Shown here: piece after piece, positions 47,237 to 55,865 of the stretch
Position numbering within the stretch: position 1 is the stretch's first letter
Layout of the letters: each line of letters starts with the position of its first letter
Origin: Arthrobacter sp. FW306-2-2C-D06B
GTDB lineage: Bacteria; Actinomycetota; Actinomycetes; Actinomycetales; Micrococcaceae
Direction: 5' to 3'
Assembly: GCF_021789175.1 (NCBI RefSeq)
Contig: NZ_CP084560.1
Coordinates: 1,426,001-1,490,000 of the forward strand
DNA length: 64,000 nucleotides
Program-made: the position numbers and the translations under genes
Notes under the pieces: generated by a model
What the model was told of the DNA's origin: nothing
The model's input: only the letters and a program-made list of their open reading frames with translations
Databases searched by the model: none

Positions 47237-48349
47237 ATGGCTGCGAATTATGATGTGGTAATTGTCGGTGGAGGCATCGCCGGGTTGTCCCTGGCGTCAG
47301 CGCTGGCAGGCCAGTGTGCGGTAGCCCTTGTGGAAGCCGAACAGACACTCGCCTACCACACGTCCTCCCGCTCAGCCCGGCAGCTTATCCCAAGCTACGG
47401 ACCCGCCGTCGTACAGGAACTCACCGTCCGCACGCTGGAGCTGATGGCAGCCCGCGATGCAGCGTTGCCGGTACCGGTGCTGGAACCGCGCTCGTTCATG
47501 TTGGTGGGCGACGAAGCCACGGTCAAAGCAGAAGCCAGCGGGCACATGCACCCCATCACGCACGCCGAAGCCCTTGAGCTGTGCCCGGCGCTGAATCCCG
47601 GATCCTTCACGGCCGCAGGCCTGGACACGGGCTCGTTCGCCTGTAATGCGCCCGTGCTGTTGGAAGACCACCGCCGACGCGCCGAGGCCGGGGGAGTGGA
47701 TATCATCACCGGAGCCCGGGTCCATTCTGCCCAACGGCTCGGTTCCGGCTGGCAATTGGGCGCCGGGCTGGAAGGTTTCCAGTCCGCCGTCGTCGTCAAC
47801 GCAGCAGGTGCCTGGGCGGACGAACTCGCGGTCCTCAGCGGCGTGGAAAAGCTGGGCTTGCAGCCGTTCCGGCGCACGGCGGCAATCGTCGACGTCGAAC
47901 GCCCGCTTGCGCCAGGCACCCCGATGGTCGCGGCAGCGGATGATTCCTTCTACTTCAGGCGCGAGGGGGAGCAAGTGCTCATTTCGCCTTCGGAGACGGT
48001 GCCGAGCGGACCTGAAGACTCACAGCCGCGGCCCGGCGACGTGGAAGAGCTTGTGGCCCGGCTGAATTCAATAACGTCCCTGGGCATCCGTTCCGTGGCC
48101 AAAGCCTGGACCGGGCTGCGCACTGAAGCTGCCGACGGGGTTCCGGTGGTGGGTTTCGACGCCGAGGCTCCCGGCTTCTTCTGGCTTGCGGGCCAGGGCG
48201 GTTACGGTTTCCAGACCTCGTCCGCCATCGCCGAACTTGCGGCCGCGGAGATCCTGGGTTCGGGGATCGCAGCCTCCGCACCGGGCATCAGTCCGGCATC
48301 CCGGACACCGAGGGAGCTGGCAGCGGCCCGTTGGTCGATCCGCCGATGA
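47237..48349 (+). CDS. FAD-dependent amino acid oxidase/dehydrogenase (DAO family)
   Basis: Flavoprotein of 370 residues of the D-amino-acid oxidase/glycine oxidase/sarcosine oxidase family. The N-terminal dinucleotide-binding motif is VVIVGGGIAGLSLASALA (about 7-24). SSRSARQLIPSYGP (about 44-57) is a typical substrate-side loop, and VVVNAAGAWADELA (about 180) is the usual second FAD contact. C-terminal GFFWLAGQGGYGFQTSSA closes the FAD fold. The substrate may be an amine or amino acid. Its stop overlaps the hutI start (ATGA), which suggests a shared amino acid catabolism role, perhaps with histidine. The tail after about 340 is Ala/Ser-rich. Confidence 0.86.
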   Translation: MAANYDVVIVGGGIAGLSLASALAGQCAVALVEAEQTLAYHTSSRSARQLIPSYGPAVVQELTVRTLELMAARDAALPVPVLEPRSFMLVGDEATVKAEASGHMHPITHAEALELCPALNPGSFTAAGLDTGSFACNAPVLLEDHRRRAEAGGVDIITGARVHSAQRLGSGWQLGAGLEGFQSAVVVNAAGAWADELAVLSGVEKLGLQPFRRTAAIVDVERPLAPGTPMVAAADDSFYFRREGEQVLISPSETVPSGPEDSQPRPGDVEELVARLNSITSLGIRSVAKAWTGLRTEAADGVPVVGFDAEAPGFFWLAGQGGYGFQTSSAIAELAAAEILGSGIAASAPGISPASRTPRELAAARWSIRR

Positions 48350-49584
48350 ACAATAGGTTCATGAGCGGGCAGACGAGCACACTGATCAGCAACATCGGCG
48401 AACTGATGACCCAGGACGCGGAGCATCGCGTTCTCACGGACGCCGCCGTGGTGATCGAAGGTGAGCGGATTTCCTGGATCGGTCCGGCGTCGGAGGCTCC
48501 CGCGGCTGACGAGCACGTGGACGCGGAAGGCCGCGCGGTGCTCCCGGGATGGGTGGACTCGCACTCGCACCTGATTTTCGCCGGTGACCGCACCGCCGAA
48601 TTCGAGGCCAGGATGGCCGGCCAGAGCTACAGCGCCGGCGGGATCGCTGTCACCACGGGCGCCACCCGGGCCGCGAGCGACGAGGAACTGACCCGGCTTG
48701 CTGCCGGGCGCGTGGCCGAAGCCGTCTCCCAGGGCACCACCTATCTCGAGAGCAAGACAGGCTACGGACTGGACCTCGAGAACGAAGCGCGCAGTGCACG
48801 CATCGCGGCAGCGACCGTGGATGAAGTCACATACCTCGGCGCGCACTTGGTTCCGGCCGGAGCAGACGCCGAGGCATACACGGACCTTGTCTGCGGTCCG
48901 ATGCTCGACGCCGTCCGCCCGTTCGTCAAGTGGGCCGATGTTTTCTGCGAGCGCGGCGCTTTCACCGAAGAACAGTCGCGCCGCGTCCTGACCGCGTGCC
49001 GCGATGCGGGCCTGGGCCTGCGTGTCCACGGCAACCAATTGGGCGAGGGGCCTGGTGTGCGGCTGGCCGTGGAGTTCGGCGCGGCCAGCGTCGACCACGT
49101 CAACTACCTTTCAGCGGCTGACATCGAAGCGCTCGCCGGAACCTGGAGCGGTTGGGATGCCTCTACCGGAACGGGCACGCGCGGCACGGTTGCCACCTGC
49201 CTGCCCGCTTGCGATCTTTCCACCCGCCAGCCGCTCGCCCCGGGCCGTGCATTGATCGACGCCGGGGTGCAGGTCGCCTTGGCCGCGAACTGCAATCCCG
49301 GCACCTCCTACACGAGCTCCATCGCCTTCTGCGTCACCACGGCAGTGCTGCAGATGCGCCTGAGCGTCCACGAGGCCGTCCGGGCAGCCACGTATGGCGG
49401 TGCACTGGCGCTGGGCAGGGAGTCAGGCGACGACGTCGACGGCGAGCGGGCGGTGGGTTCGATCGCCGTCGGGCACCGCGCCGACCTGCACATGCTCAAG
49501 GCGCCGTCGGCGACGCACCTCGCGTACCGGCCGGGTATCCCGCTGACTTTCGCGGTGTGGCGGGCGGGCGTCCGCGCGGTCTAG
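48346..49584 (+). CDS. hutI: Imidazolonepropionase
   Basis: Amidohydrolase (412 residues) that opens imidazolonepropionate to formiminoglutamate in histidine breakdown. The metal-binding HxH is in VDSHSHLIFAGDR (about 75-87). KTGYGLDLENE (about 140) is the substrate site, GNQLGEGPGVRLAVEF and VDHVNYLS give two further His. The late loop reads ALAANCNPGTSYTSS (about 312-326), with Asn at the place of the usual catalytic Asp. ATG 48346 overlaps the upstream stop; ATG 48361 (MSGQTS) is an equally possible start. No hutH, hutU or hutF is in the window, so the pathway genes are elsewhere. A strong terminator follows. Confidence 0.88.
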   Translation: MNNRFMSGQTSTLISNIGELMTQDAEHRVLTDAAVVIEGERISWIGPASEAPAADEHVDAEGRAVLPGWVDSHSHLIFAGDRTAEFEARMAGQSYSAGGIAVTTGATRAASDEELTRLAAGRVAEAVSQGTTYLESKTGYGLDLENEARSARIAAATVDEVTYLGAHLVPAGADAEAYTDLVCGPMLDAVRPFVKWADVFCERGAFTEEQSRRVLTACRDAGLGLRVHGNQLGEGPGVRLAVEFGAASVDHVNYLSAADIEALAGTWSGWDASTGTGTRGTVATCLPACDLSTRQPLAPGRALIDAGVQVALAANCNPGTSYTSSIAFCVTTAVLQMRLSVHEAVRAATYGGALALGRESGDDVDGERAVGSIAVGHRADLHMLKAPSATHLAYRPGIPLTFAVWRAGVRAV

Positions 49585-49605
49585 CGGCACTCTCGAGTCA
49601 ACAAG

Positions 49606-49640
49606 GCAGGGCCTCTCCAGATGGAGGGGCCCTGCTTTTT
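49606..49640 (+). terminator. Rho-independent terminator after hutI
   Basis: 13-base stem (49606-49618 with 49623-49635, one mismatch), AGAT loop, then TTTTT (49636-49640). It is the only classical T-run terminator seen in the window, 22 bases past hutI. Confidence 0.9.
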
Positions 49641-49684
49641 CTTTGGGCGCGTCGAGGCGCCGCCGCGATCCTTGTGCGATTGAA

Positions 49685-49714
49685 TATGATCGTTTAGTGT
49701 TTATATGGATCATA
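49685..49714. promoter_or_regulatory. Candidate operator of the amino-sugar operon
   Basis: TATGATC...GATCATA inverted repeat (7-base arms, 16-base gap) within an AT-rich promoter-like segment 65-95 bases before the first gene (49779). The DeoR-family gene that closes the operon is the natural candidate for the regulator. Confidence 0.45.
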
Positions 49715-49778
49715 AAACGTCAAATGGTTGAGCGTTGAAGAGTGCGTCGAAGAAGCGCGGACAGGAATGGTAAGTGCG

Positions 49779-50711
49779 ATGAGTAACAACACCCTCGGGG
49801 CCTTCATGGAAGAAGAGCTTGTTTCGCAGCCCGAGGTCTGGAAGCGGGCCATCGGGCAATGCGAACTTGAGCAAGCCAAGGAATGGCACCTGCTTCCCGC
49901 CGACGGTGAGCGGATCGCCGTCGTCGGCTGCGGTACCTCGTGGTTCATGGCGCAGAGCTATGCAGCTGCCCGCGAAGCCGCGGGCAAGGGCGTCACCGAT
50001 GCATTCGCGGCGTCAGAAGCCTTCCTCAATCACAACAGCGCGGGCCGCGATTACGACGCCGTCATCGCCATCACCCGTTCCGGCACCACCACCGAGGTAC
50101 TTGAGCTCCTCGAAGCGCTTCGTGGAAAAGTCCGCACTATCGCCGTGATCGGCGACGTGAATTCACCCATCACCACCCTGGCCGACGCCGTGATCGGCCT
50201 TCCCTACGCCGATGAGAAATCGGTGGTCCAGACCCGCTTCGCCACGACGGCCCTGGTGTACCTCCTGACGAGCCTCGGCATCGAACTCGGCTCGGCGATC
50301 GAGGATGCCCGTACGGCCGTGACCGAAGCTGTTTCCCAGGAGTTGCTCGACGCCGAACAGTTCACCTTCCTCGGTACCGGCTGGACCGTCGGCCTGGCCC
50401 ACGAAGCCGGACTCAAGATGCGCGAAGCAGTGCAGGGCTGGACCGAATCCTATCCGGCGATGGAGTACCGGCACGGTCCCATTTCCATTGCCGCCCCGGG
50501 CCGGGTGACGTGGATCTTTGGCCCGCAGCCCGAAGGCCTCGACGCCGACATGGGCCGCACAGGCGCCCTCTACGTCAACACCGGCAAGCATCCGCTCGCC
50601 GAGCTGGCCCGGGTCCATAAGGTCACCCTGGAGCGGGCGCGCGTGCGCGGCCTCAACCCCGATCTGCCGCGCAATCTCACGCGCTCTGTTGTCCTGAACG
50701 CCACGGCCTAG
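49779..50711 (+). CDS. agaS: SIS-domain sugar isomerase/deaminase (AgaS-like)
   Basis: Tandem SIS-domain protein of 310 residues, like GlmS's isomerase half and AgaS, which deaminates/isomerises a hexosamine 6-phosphate (galactosamine-6-P to tagatose-6-P). SIS 1: VVGCGTSWFMAQSYAAAREA (about 47-66) and AITRSGTTTEVLELLEAL (about 87-104). SIS 2 begins near 200 with FLGTGWTVGLAHEAGLKM and ends in AMEYRHGPIS (about 232-241), the substrate-binding loop. ATG 49779 gives the family start MSNNTLGAFMEEEL; ATG 49767 is an alternative. First gene of a five-gene operon. Galactosamine is inferred from neighbours; glucosamine is possible. Confidence 0.8.
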   Translation: MSNNTLGAFMEEELVSQPEVWKRAIGQCELEQAKEWHLLPADGERIAVVGCGTSWFMAQSYAAAREAAGKGVTDAFAASEAFLNHNSAGRDYDAVIAITRSGTTTEVLELLEALRGKVRTIAVIGDVNSPITTLADAVIGLPYADEKSVVQTRFATTALVYLLTSLGIELGSAIEDARTAVTEAVSQELLDAEQFTFLGTGWTVGLAHEAGLKMREAVQGWTESYPAMEYRHGPISIAAPGRVTWIFGPQPEGLDADMGRTGALYVNTGKHPLAELARVHKVTLERARVRGLNPDLPRNLTRSVVLNATA

Positions 50712-50719
50712 GCAATCCC

Positions 50720-51670
50720 ATGGTTCTCGGAGCCGCTGAATCCGCAGTCCTGGCCTTCGATGTCGGGGGGACGGATCTGAAGGCAGGCCTTGTCGACACG
50801 GCCGGGAATGTCCTGGGCCTGCGCCGCACGGCTACGCCGCATGATCCCTTGCGGCCGGGCGAGGCGATCCTTGACGCCGTTGAAGCGTTGGCCGCTGAGT
50901 TTGCCGCTGAATTCCCGGGCCACCCGGCGAAGGCCGCGTGCATTGTGGTTCCGGGAATCGTTGATTCCGACAGCGGAGTGGGGATCTATTCGGCGAACCT
51001 GGGCTGGCGGAACTTTCCCTTTGGGGAAAAGGCCGCGCGACGCCTCGGGCTGCCGGTCTCCTTCGGCCACGATGTCAGCACGGCCGCCGAAGCCGAATTC
51101 CGGTTCGGAGCGGCCCGCGATTTTCGCAACGTCGTGGTGATGGTGGTGGGCACCGGGATCGCCGCAGCCGTCATCTCCGACGGGTACCCGGTGCGCGCAG
51201 GCGGCTTCGCGGGAGAACTGGGCCACGCCCTCGTTCCGGACCCCGACGGTCCGGGCCACACGATCCTCGAGGCCGTCGGCTCCGCCGGAGCGATCGCCCG
51301 GCGTTACAGCGACAAGGCCGGAACACCGCGCGCCGGTGCCCGTGAAGTCCTCGAACGGGCCACAGCGGGCGATGCACTTGCGGCCAGGATCTGGGCCGAC
51401 GCGGTGGACGCCCTCGCTTTCAGCCTCAGCCAATGCGTCAGCATCATCGGCACCGAAGCAGTGGTGGTGGGCGGCGGGCTTGCCGAAGCGGGTGAAGGAC
51501 TCCTGCAGCCACTGCGTTCGCGCCTCGATGAGCTGCTCGATTTCCAGCGCCGGCCCATCATCATGCGCGCCCAGCTCGGCCAGGATGCAGGTTTGCTCGG
51601 CGCCGCCATGAGGGCACGGGCCCTGCTCCCGGCCGCGAAGGCCGCCTCCGGCACGGGGGCGGGGAGGTGA
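50720..51670 (+). CDS. ROK-family sugar kinase lacking the zinc motif
   Basis: Sugar or amino-sugar kinase of 316 residues using ATP. The phosphate-1 loop is LAFDVGGTDLKAGLVD (about 11-26). The catalytic Asp is in FGHDVSTAAEAEF (about 116), GTGIAAAVISDG gives phosphate-2, and the GELGH histidine is near 170. After it, the zinc-binding CxCGxxGC stretch of normal ROK kinases is missing (ALVPDPDGPGHTILEAVGSAG). It begins nine bases after the SIS gene and its stop overlaps the next start (GTGA). In Shewanella a ROK protein acts as GalNAc kinase in the Aga pathway, so an amino sugar is the best guess. Confidence 0.85.
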   Translation: MVLGAAESAVLAFDVGGTDLKAGLVDTAGNVLGLRRTATPHDPLRPGEAILDAVEALAAEFAAEFPGHPAKAACIVVPGIVDSDSGVGIYSANLGWRNFPFGEKAARRLGLPVSFGHDVSTAAEAEFRFGAARDFRNVVVMVVGTGIAAAVISDGYPVRAGGFAGELGHALVPDPDGPGHTILEAVGSAGAIARRYSDKAGTPRAGAREVLERATAGDALAARIWADAVDALAFSLSQCVSIIGTEAVVVGGGLAEAGEGLLQPLRSRLDELLDFQRRPIIMRAQLGQDAGLLGAAMRARALLPAAKAASGTGAGR

Positions 51671-52638
51671 ACCAGGCCATGAAACAGGTCATCACCGTCA
51701 CGCCTAATCCGGCCATCGACCTCAGTTACCACGTCGCAGGGATCACCCCCGGAGCAAGCCATCGCGTTACCGCACCCCTCAGCCGGGCAGGCGGAAAGGG
51801 CCTCAACGTGGCTCGCGTGGCCCACCAGCTGGGCCATCCCGTGCTGGCGCTCGCGCCCTCGGGCGGCACGTCCGGTGCCGAATTCGCGGCCGAACTGCTC
51901 AGCAGCGGCGTACCGCATCGCTTGATTCCTGTCGCCGCGGAAACCCGGCGCAGCATTGCGCTCGTGGATACGGTGGGCGGCGAAACGTCCATCTTCAATG
52001 AGGAGGGGAGCGCCCTCCAACCGCGCGAATGGCAGGCGCTGGCCGCCGCCGTCGTCGACGCCCTGCACATCGACAACCCGGACGGGCAAAGCGCGGGAGT
52101 GCTTGTCGGTTCCGGCAGCCTGCCACCCGGGGCGCCGGCCGACTTCTACCCGGCGCTGGTGCGCCTGGCGCACGACGCCGGGATTCCCGCCGTCGTCGAT
52201 ACTTCCGGTCCCGGGATCATCGCCGCCGCGCGGGCCGGGGCGGACCTCCTCAAGCCCAACAACCACGAACTCCTTGAAGCAACAGGGGAAAGCAGCCTTG
52301 ACGTGGCCGCAGAGCGATTGATCGCCCTCGGGGCCAAGACGGTCCTGGTCAGTGCCGGTGCTGAAGGCATGCTCGCGTTCCACCATGCGTCCCCCGGAGG
52401 CTACTGGAGCGCCCGGCTCCCGGAACCGCTCAGCGGCAACCCCACGGGAGCCGGCGACGCCGGAGTGGCGGCGGCCGCCGTCGCGCTCGCCGACGGGATC
52501 ACCGACATCCCCACGATCCTCCGCCGGGCAACCGCCTGGTCCGCCGCCGCGGTGCTCATGCCAGCCGCCGGTGAGATCTCACCGCTCTACGCGGACCTCG
52601 AAGACCAACTCATTCTCAGCTGGAAGGAGACCCTGTGA
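51667..52638 (+). CDS. PfkB-family hexose-phosphate kinase (tagatose-6-P/fructose-1-P kinase type)
   Basis: Kinase of 323 residues of the 1-phosphofructokinase/LacC group, which adds phosphate to tagatose-6-phosphate or fructose-1-phosphate. N-terminal TVTPNPAIDLSYHV (about 9-22) and GGKGLNVARVAHQLGHP (about 42-58) are the substrate signatures. LKPNNHELLEATG (about 197) precedes the catalytic NPTGAGDAGVAA (about 263), whose GAGD Asp is the base. GTG start overlaps the ROK stop and its own stop overlaps the aldolase start, both as GTGA. In this setting tagatose-6-phosphate is the probable substrate. Confidence 0.87.
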   Translation: MNQAMKQVITVTPNPAIDLSYHVAGITPGASHRVTAPLSRAGGKGLNVARVAHQLGHPVLALAPSGGTSGAEFAAELLSSGVPHRLIPVAAETRRSIALVDTVGGETSIFNEEGSALQPREWQALAAAVVDALHIDNPDGQSAGVLVGSGSLPPGAPADFYPALVRLAHDAGIPAVVDTSGPGIIAAARAGADLLKPNNHELLEATGESSLDVAAERLIALGAKTVLVSAGAEGMLAFHHASPGGYWSARLPEPLSGNPTGAGDAGVAAAAVALADGITDIPTILRRATAWSAAAVLMPAAGEISPLYADLEDQLILSWKETL

Positions 52639-53474
52639 CGCTCGTCAGTACACGGGAACTCATGGATACCGCCGCCGCCAACGGAATCGGACAGGGTGCC
52701 TTCAACGTCATCCACCTCGAAACCGCGGAAGGCCTTGTGGCCGGGGCGGAGACAGCGGGTGTCCCGTTGATTTTGCAAATCTCGGAGAACTGCGTCCGGT
52801 TCCACGGCGGACTCGTCCCGATTGCCCGGGGTGCCATGTCCATCGCCCGGGACTCTTCGGTGCCTGTGGCCCTGCACCTGGACCACGCCGAATCCGAAGA
52901 GCTGGCCTTGCAGGCCGTCGACCTCGGGTTCGGGTCTGTCATGTACGACGGCGCACACTTGCCCTATGACTCGAACGTTGAAGTCACGCGTCGGGTTGCC
53001 ACATACGCCCAGGACCACGGCGTCTACGTCGAAGCCGAACTCGGGAAAGTGGGAGGCAAGGACGGTGCCCATGCCCCGGGAGTCCGGACGGATCCGGCCG
53101 AAGCCCGAGCCTTCGTGGAAGCCACCGGCGTCGACGCCCTCGCCGTCGCCGTCGGTTCCTCGCACGCGATGACCGAACGCAGCGCAGCCTTGGACCTGGC
53201 CCTCATCACCCGGCTCAAAGAGGCCGTCCAGCTGCCGCTTGTCCTTCACGGGTCCTCCGGCGTGGCGGACGAAAGGCTGGTGGCGGCAATCCGGGCCGGT
53301 ATGACTAAGATCAACGTATCCACACACTTGAACGGGTTTTTCACCCGCGCCGTCCGTGAGTACCTGGATGCCAACCCTTCCGTGGTGGACTCCCGCAAGT
53401 ACATCAAGGCCGGACGGGACGCCTTGGTGTTGGAAACCGCACGTCTGCTGACGCTGTTCGCGAAAGTGAACTAG
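52635..53474 (+). CDS. Class II ketose-bisphosphate aldolase (tagatose-bisphosphate aldolase-like)
   Basis: Zinc aldolase of 279 residues that splits a ketose 1,6-bisphosphate into dihydroxyacetone phosphate and glyceraldehyde-3-phosphate. N-terminal GIGQGAFNVIHLETAEGL (about 17-34). Zinc His in ALHLDHAE (about 80-87) and the nearby DGAHLPYDSNV (about 104). Further zinc His in GSSHAM (about 180) and LVLHGSSGV (about 205-213), and phosphate contacts at KINVSTHLN (about 232). The GatY/KbaY versus fructose-bisphosphate choice is not certain by sequence, but the operon points to tagatose. GTG overlaps the kinase stop. Confidence 0.88.
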   Translation: MTLVSTRELMDTAAANGIGQGAFNVIHLETAEGLVAGAETAGVPLILQISENCVRFHGGLVPIARGAMSIARDSSVPVALHLDHAESEELALQAVDLGFGSVMYDGAHLPYDSNVEVTRRVATYAQDHGVYVEAELGKVGGKDGAHAPGVRTDPAEARAFVEATGVDALAVAVGSSHAMTERSAALDLALITRLKEAVQLPLVLHGSSGVADERLVAAIRAGMTKINVSTHLNGFFTRAVREYLDANPSVVDSRKYIKAGRDALVLETARLLTLFAKVN

Positions 53475-53497
53475 TCCTAATTTCCGGAAGGTTCGTG

Positions 53498-54289
53498 ATG
53501 ACCCGCAACGATCGACTGACAGCCATCCTTGATCTCCTCGCCGAGTCAGGGCATGTTGAGGTCGAGGATATCGTGTCCCGGCTGGCCGTCTCGCCGGCTA
53601 CTGCGCGCCGTGACCTGGACAGCCTCGCCAAGCAGCGGCTCCTGAGCCGTACCCGCGGCGGTGCAACCACGGGATCAGTGGCCTACGAACTTCCGGGGCG
53701 CTACAACAGGGATGATCACGCCGAGGCCAAGCAGCAGATAGCCTTGGCAGCGTCGGAGCTCATCATGCCCGGGGCCGTGATAGGACTCAGCGGCGGCACC
53801 ACCAACACGGCCCTGGCCCAGGTGCTGTCCACCCGCGAAGACCTCAACGCGCCCTCCAACCGGCCCATGCTGACCGTGGTCACCAACGCCATCAACATCG
53901 CCGCCCAGCTTGCCGTGCGCCCCAACATCAAGATCATGGTCACCGGCGGCATCCTGAACCCGCGTTCCTACGAACTTGTCGGGCCCTACACCGATGTCAT
54001 CATGCAGAAGGTTGCCTTGGACATCGCCTTCATCGGCGTCAACGGAGTGGATCCGAAGATCGGCCCCACCATCACCGACGAGGGAGAAGCCATGGTGAAT
54101 ACCGTCATGGCCCGGCGCGCCACCGATTCCTATGTCCTCGCCGACTCCACGAAGATCGGCAAGCGTGCCTTCGCGGCGATGGCCGGGTACGATTTCCGCC
54201 GGCTCATCACGGATTCGGGCATCACGGCAGAGGACAAGGCTGCATTTGAAGCCGGCGGCACCGAAGTAATCGTGGCCAAGGACGCCTAG
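53498..54289 (+). CDS. DeoR/AgaR-family transcriptional regulator
   Basis: Repressor of 263 residues. The N-terminal helix-turn-helix is VEVEDIVSRLAVSPATARRDL (about 20-40), with the DeoR signature RTRGGATT near 52. The C-terminal sugar-phosphate isomerase-like sensor domain (about 75-255) has GGTTNTAL, VVTNAINIAAQL, GVNGVDPKIG and YVLADSTKIGKRAF, and binds a phosphorylated sugar. ATG 53498 is better spaced from GGAAGG than GTG 53495. Last gene of the operon, 23 bases after the aldolase; it likely represses it through the dyad at 49685. Confidence 0.9.
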   Translation: MTRNDRLTAILDLLAESGHVEVEDIVSRLAVSPATARRDLDSLAKQRLLSRTRGGATTGSVAYELPGRYNRDDHAEAKQQIALAASELIMPGAVIGLSGGTTNTALAQVLSTREDLNAPSNRPMLTVVTNAINIAAQLAVRPNIKIMVTGGILNPRSYELVGPYTDVIMQKVALDIAFIGVNGVDPKIGPTITDEGEAMVNTVMARRATDSYVLADSTKIGKRAFAAMAGYDFRRLITDSGITAEDKAAFEAGGTEVIVAKDA

Positions 54290-54301
54290 CCGCGTTGCGC
54301 G

Positions 54302-54982
54302 TCAGAAGACCATCGGGGGAGCGTTCAGCACGGTTTCGTCCGTGCTGCGCTGCACCCACTGGCTGAACGGCGTGTCGAGATCGTATTTGTCCTGGTCGTT
54401 GCGGATAAGCGTCCGCAGCTCCGCGTTGCCCGGGTTGTTGAGGGACTCGAAGTACTCCACCGACCAGTGGAACCACCGCATGCAGAAGAGCCGCATGGTG
54501 AGGCCATGCGTTACCAGCAAGGTGTTGGGCGCGTAGTCGGGTTTCTCCCAATGCCGGTACAGGGTTTCCATGAAGGACGAAATCCGGTCGTAGACATCAG
54601 AGCCTGATTCGCCCTCGCGGAACCGGTAGAAGAAATGCCCGTAGAGGTTGCGCAGCTCCTTTTGGTCCCCGATGTCTCCCGCAATCTGGAAGTTGGCCCA
54701 GTCCTGTTCACGCAGCCGGGGCTCCTCGATGACCCTCTCCGTGAGGCTGCCCAGATTCAGTGCCTCGAGGGTCTGGTATGCCCGAAGGTAAGGCGAGACA
54801 TAAACGCACACAGGTTCGCCGTCGAGCTTCCTGCGCAGCGCCTCACCCGCGGCCCGTGCCTGCTCGATGCCGAGCTCCGTCAACGGGATACGGTAATCGG
54901 GCACACGGTTGTAGATGGAAGTGTCGGCGTTGGCGGCGGACTGGCCGTGCCGGATCATGAAGATTCGTGCTGGCGCGCTCAT
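54302..54982 (-). CDS. Histidine phosphatase (phosphoglycerate mutase-like) family protein
   Basis: Phosphatase of about 226 residues with the phospho-His catalytic site at the N-terminus: IFMIRHGQSAANAD (RHG near residue 10). Arg and acid follow in VSPYLRAYQTLEAL and EEPRLREQDWANFQ, and the second catalytic His is in LLVTHGLTMRLF (about 158-169). ATG 54982 (MSAPARIFMIRHG) places the catalytic strand at the usual distance; the longer frame adds 39 residues over the promoter of the divergent gene. ATG 54994 is an alternative. Substrate unknown. It is convergent with the DeoR operon, with only 12 bases between the stops. Confidence 0.85.
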   Translation of the reverse strand: MSAPARIFMIRHGQSAANADTSIYNRVPDYRIPLTELGIEQARAAGEALRRKLDGEPVCVYVSPYLRAYQTLEALNLGSLTERVIEEPRLREQDWANFQIAGDIGDQKELRNLYGHFFYRFREGESGSDVYDRISSFMETLYRHWEKPDYAPNTLLVTHGLTMRLFCMRWFHWSVEYFESLNNPGNAELRTLIRNDQDKYDLDTPFSQWVQRSTDETVLNAPPMVF

Positions 54983-55083
54983 CCCACCAAGCATAGGGTC
55001 AGGAGCCGCCCGGCCCATGCAAGCGGACAACCGTGGACCCAGCTCGGAGGGAAACATCAGGCAAATGCAGGCAAGATAGGAGC

Positions 55084-55848
55084 ATGCTCCTAGCCTCAAC
55101 GCGCCGGTTGCGCGCCGAAGTGCTGATTGTCCTTGGCCTGTCCCTCGGCCAATCGGCCGTGTACTCCGTGGTGCAGTTGCTGGACAAGATGACCCAGGGG
55201 CCCTTGGCCCATGCGACGTCCACCCTCAACCGCTCGCAGAGCACGCGCGAGTACTTCGACCTCACCTACCAGCTGCTGGACATCGCGTTCGCGTTGGTCC
55301 CGGTGGTGTTGGTGTTCTACTTCCTGTCTTTGCACCGCCAAACGGCGGAGAGTCCCTCGGGCTTCACCCGGCTGGGCTTCAACTTCGCCCGTCCGGGCCG
55401 CGACGCGTTGCAAGGACTTGGCCTCGCCGCGCTGATCGGGATCCCGTCGCTCGGCCTTTACGCAGCCGGCCGTGCCCTCGGGATCACGACGGCGATCATC
55501 CCCAGCGGCCTGGACTCCTACTGGTGGACCGTGCCGGTGCTGGTCCTCTCCGCGGTGCGGCACGCCGTCGTCGAAGAAGTCATCGTGGTGGGCTACCTCC
55601 TGGACCGGTTCGGGAAGTTCGGGTGGAGCACCCCGCTGGCGATCGTGCTCAGCGCGCTCCTTCGCGGCAGCTACCACCTGTACCAAGGCTTCGGACCTTT
55701 CATCGGCAACGCCGTCATGGGCCTCGTTTTCGGCTGGATTTACACGAAGACCAAACGGGTCATGCCGCTCGTCGTGGCCCATGCGCTCCTGGACATCGTG
55801 GCGTTCGTCGGCTTCAGTGTCTTCGGCAAGGCCATCGGGCTGGGCTAG
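55084..55848 (+). CDS. CPBP-family intramembrane glutamic protease
   Basis: Membrane protease of 254 residues of the CPBP/Abi (Rce1-like) family, with about six to eight helices. Catalytic-type motifs: the paired glutamates in RHAVVEEVIVVGYLLDRFG (about 162-180), a second segment RGSYHLYQGFGPFIGN (about 203-218, His near 207), and the final AHALLDIVAFVGF (about 240). These are the four motifs of the family. ATG 55084 starts 14 residues before the first helix. Some members act in bacteriocin immunity or protein maturation; nothing nearby tells which, as the gene is isolated. A strong hairpin follows. Confidence 0.87.
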   Translation: MLLASTRRLRAEVLIVLGLSLGQSAVYSVVQLLDKMTQGPLAHATSTLNRSQSTREYFDLTYQLLDIAFALVPVVLVFYFLSLHRQTAESPSGFTRLGFNFARPGRDALQGLGLAALIGIPSLGLYAAGRALGITTAIIPSGLDSYWWTVPVLVLSAVRHAVVEEVIVVGYLLDRFGKFGWSTPLAIVLSALLRGSYHLYQGFGPFIGNAVMGLVFGWIYTKTKRVMPLVVAHALLDIVAFVGFSVFGKAIGLG

Positions 55849-55865
55849 GGTTCGAGTTAAAAGGT

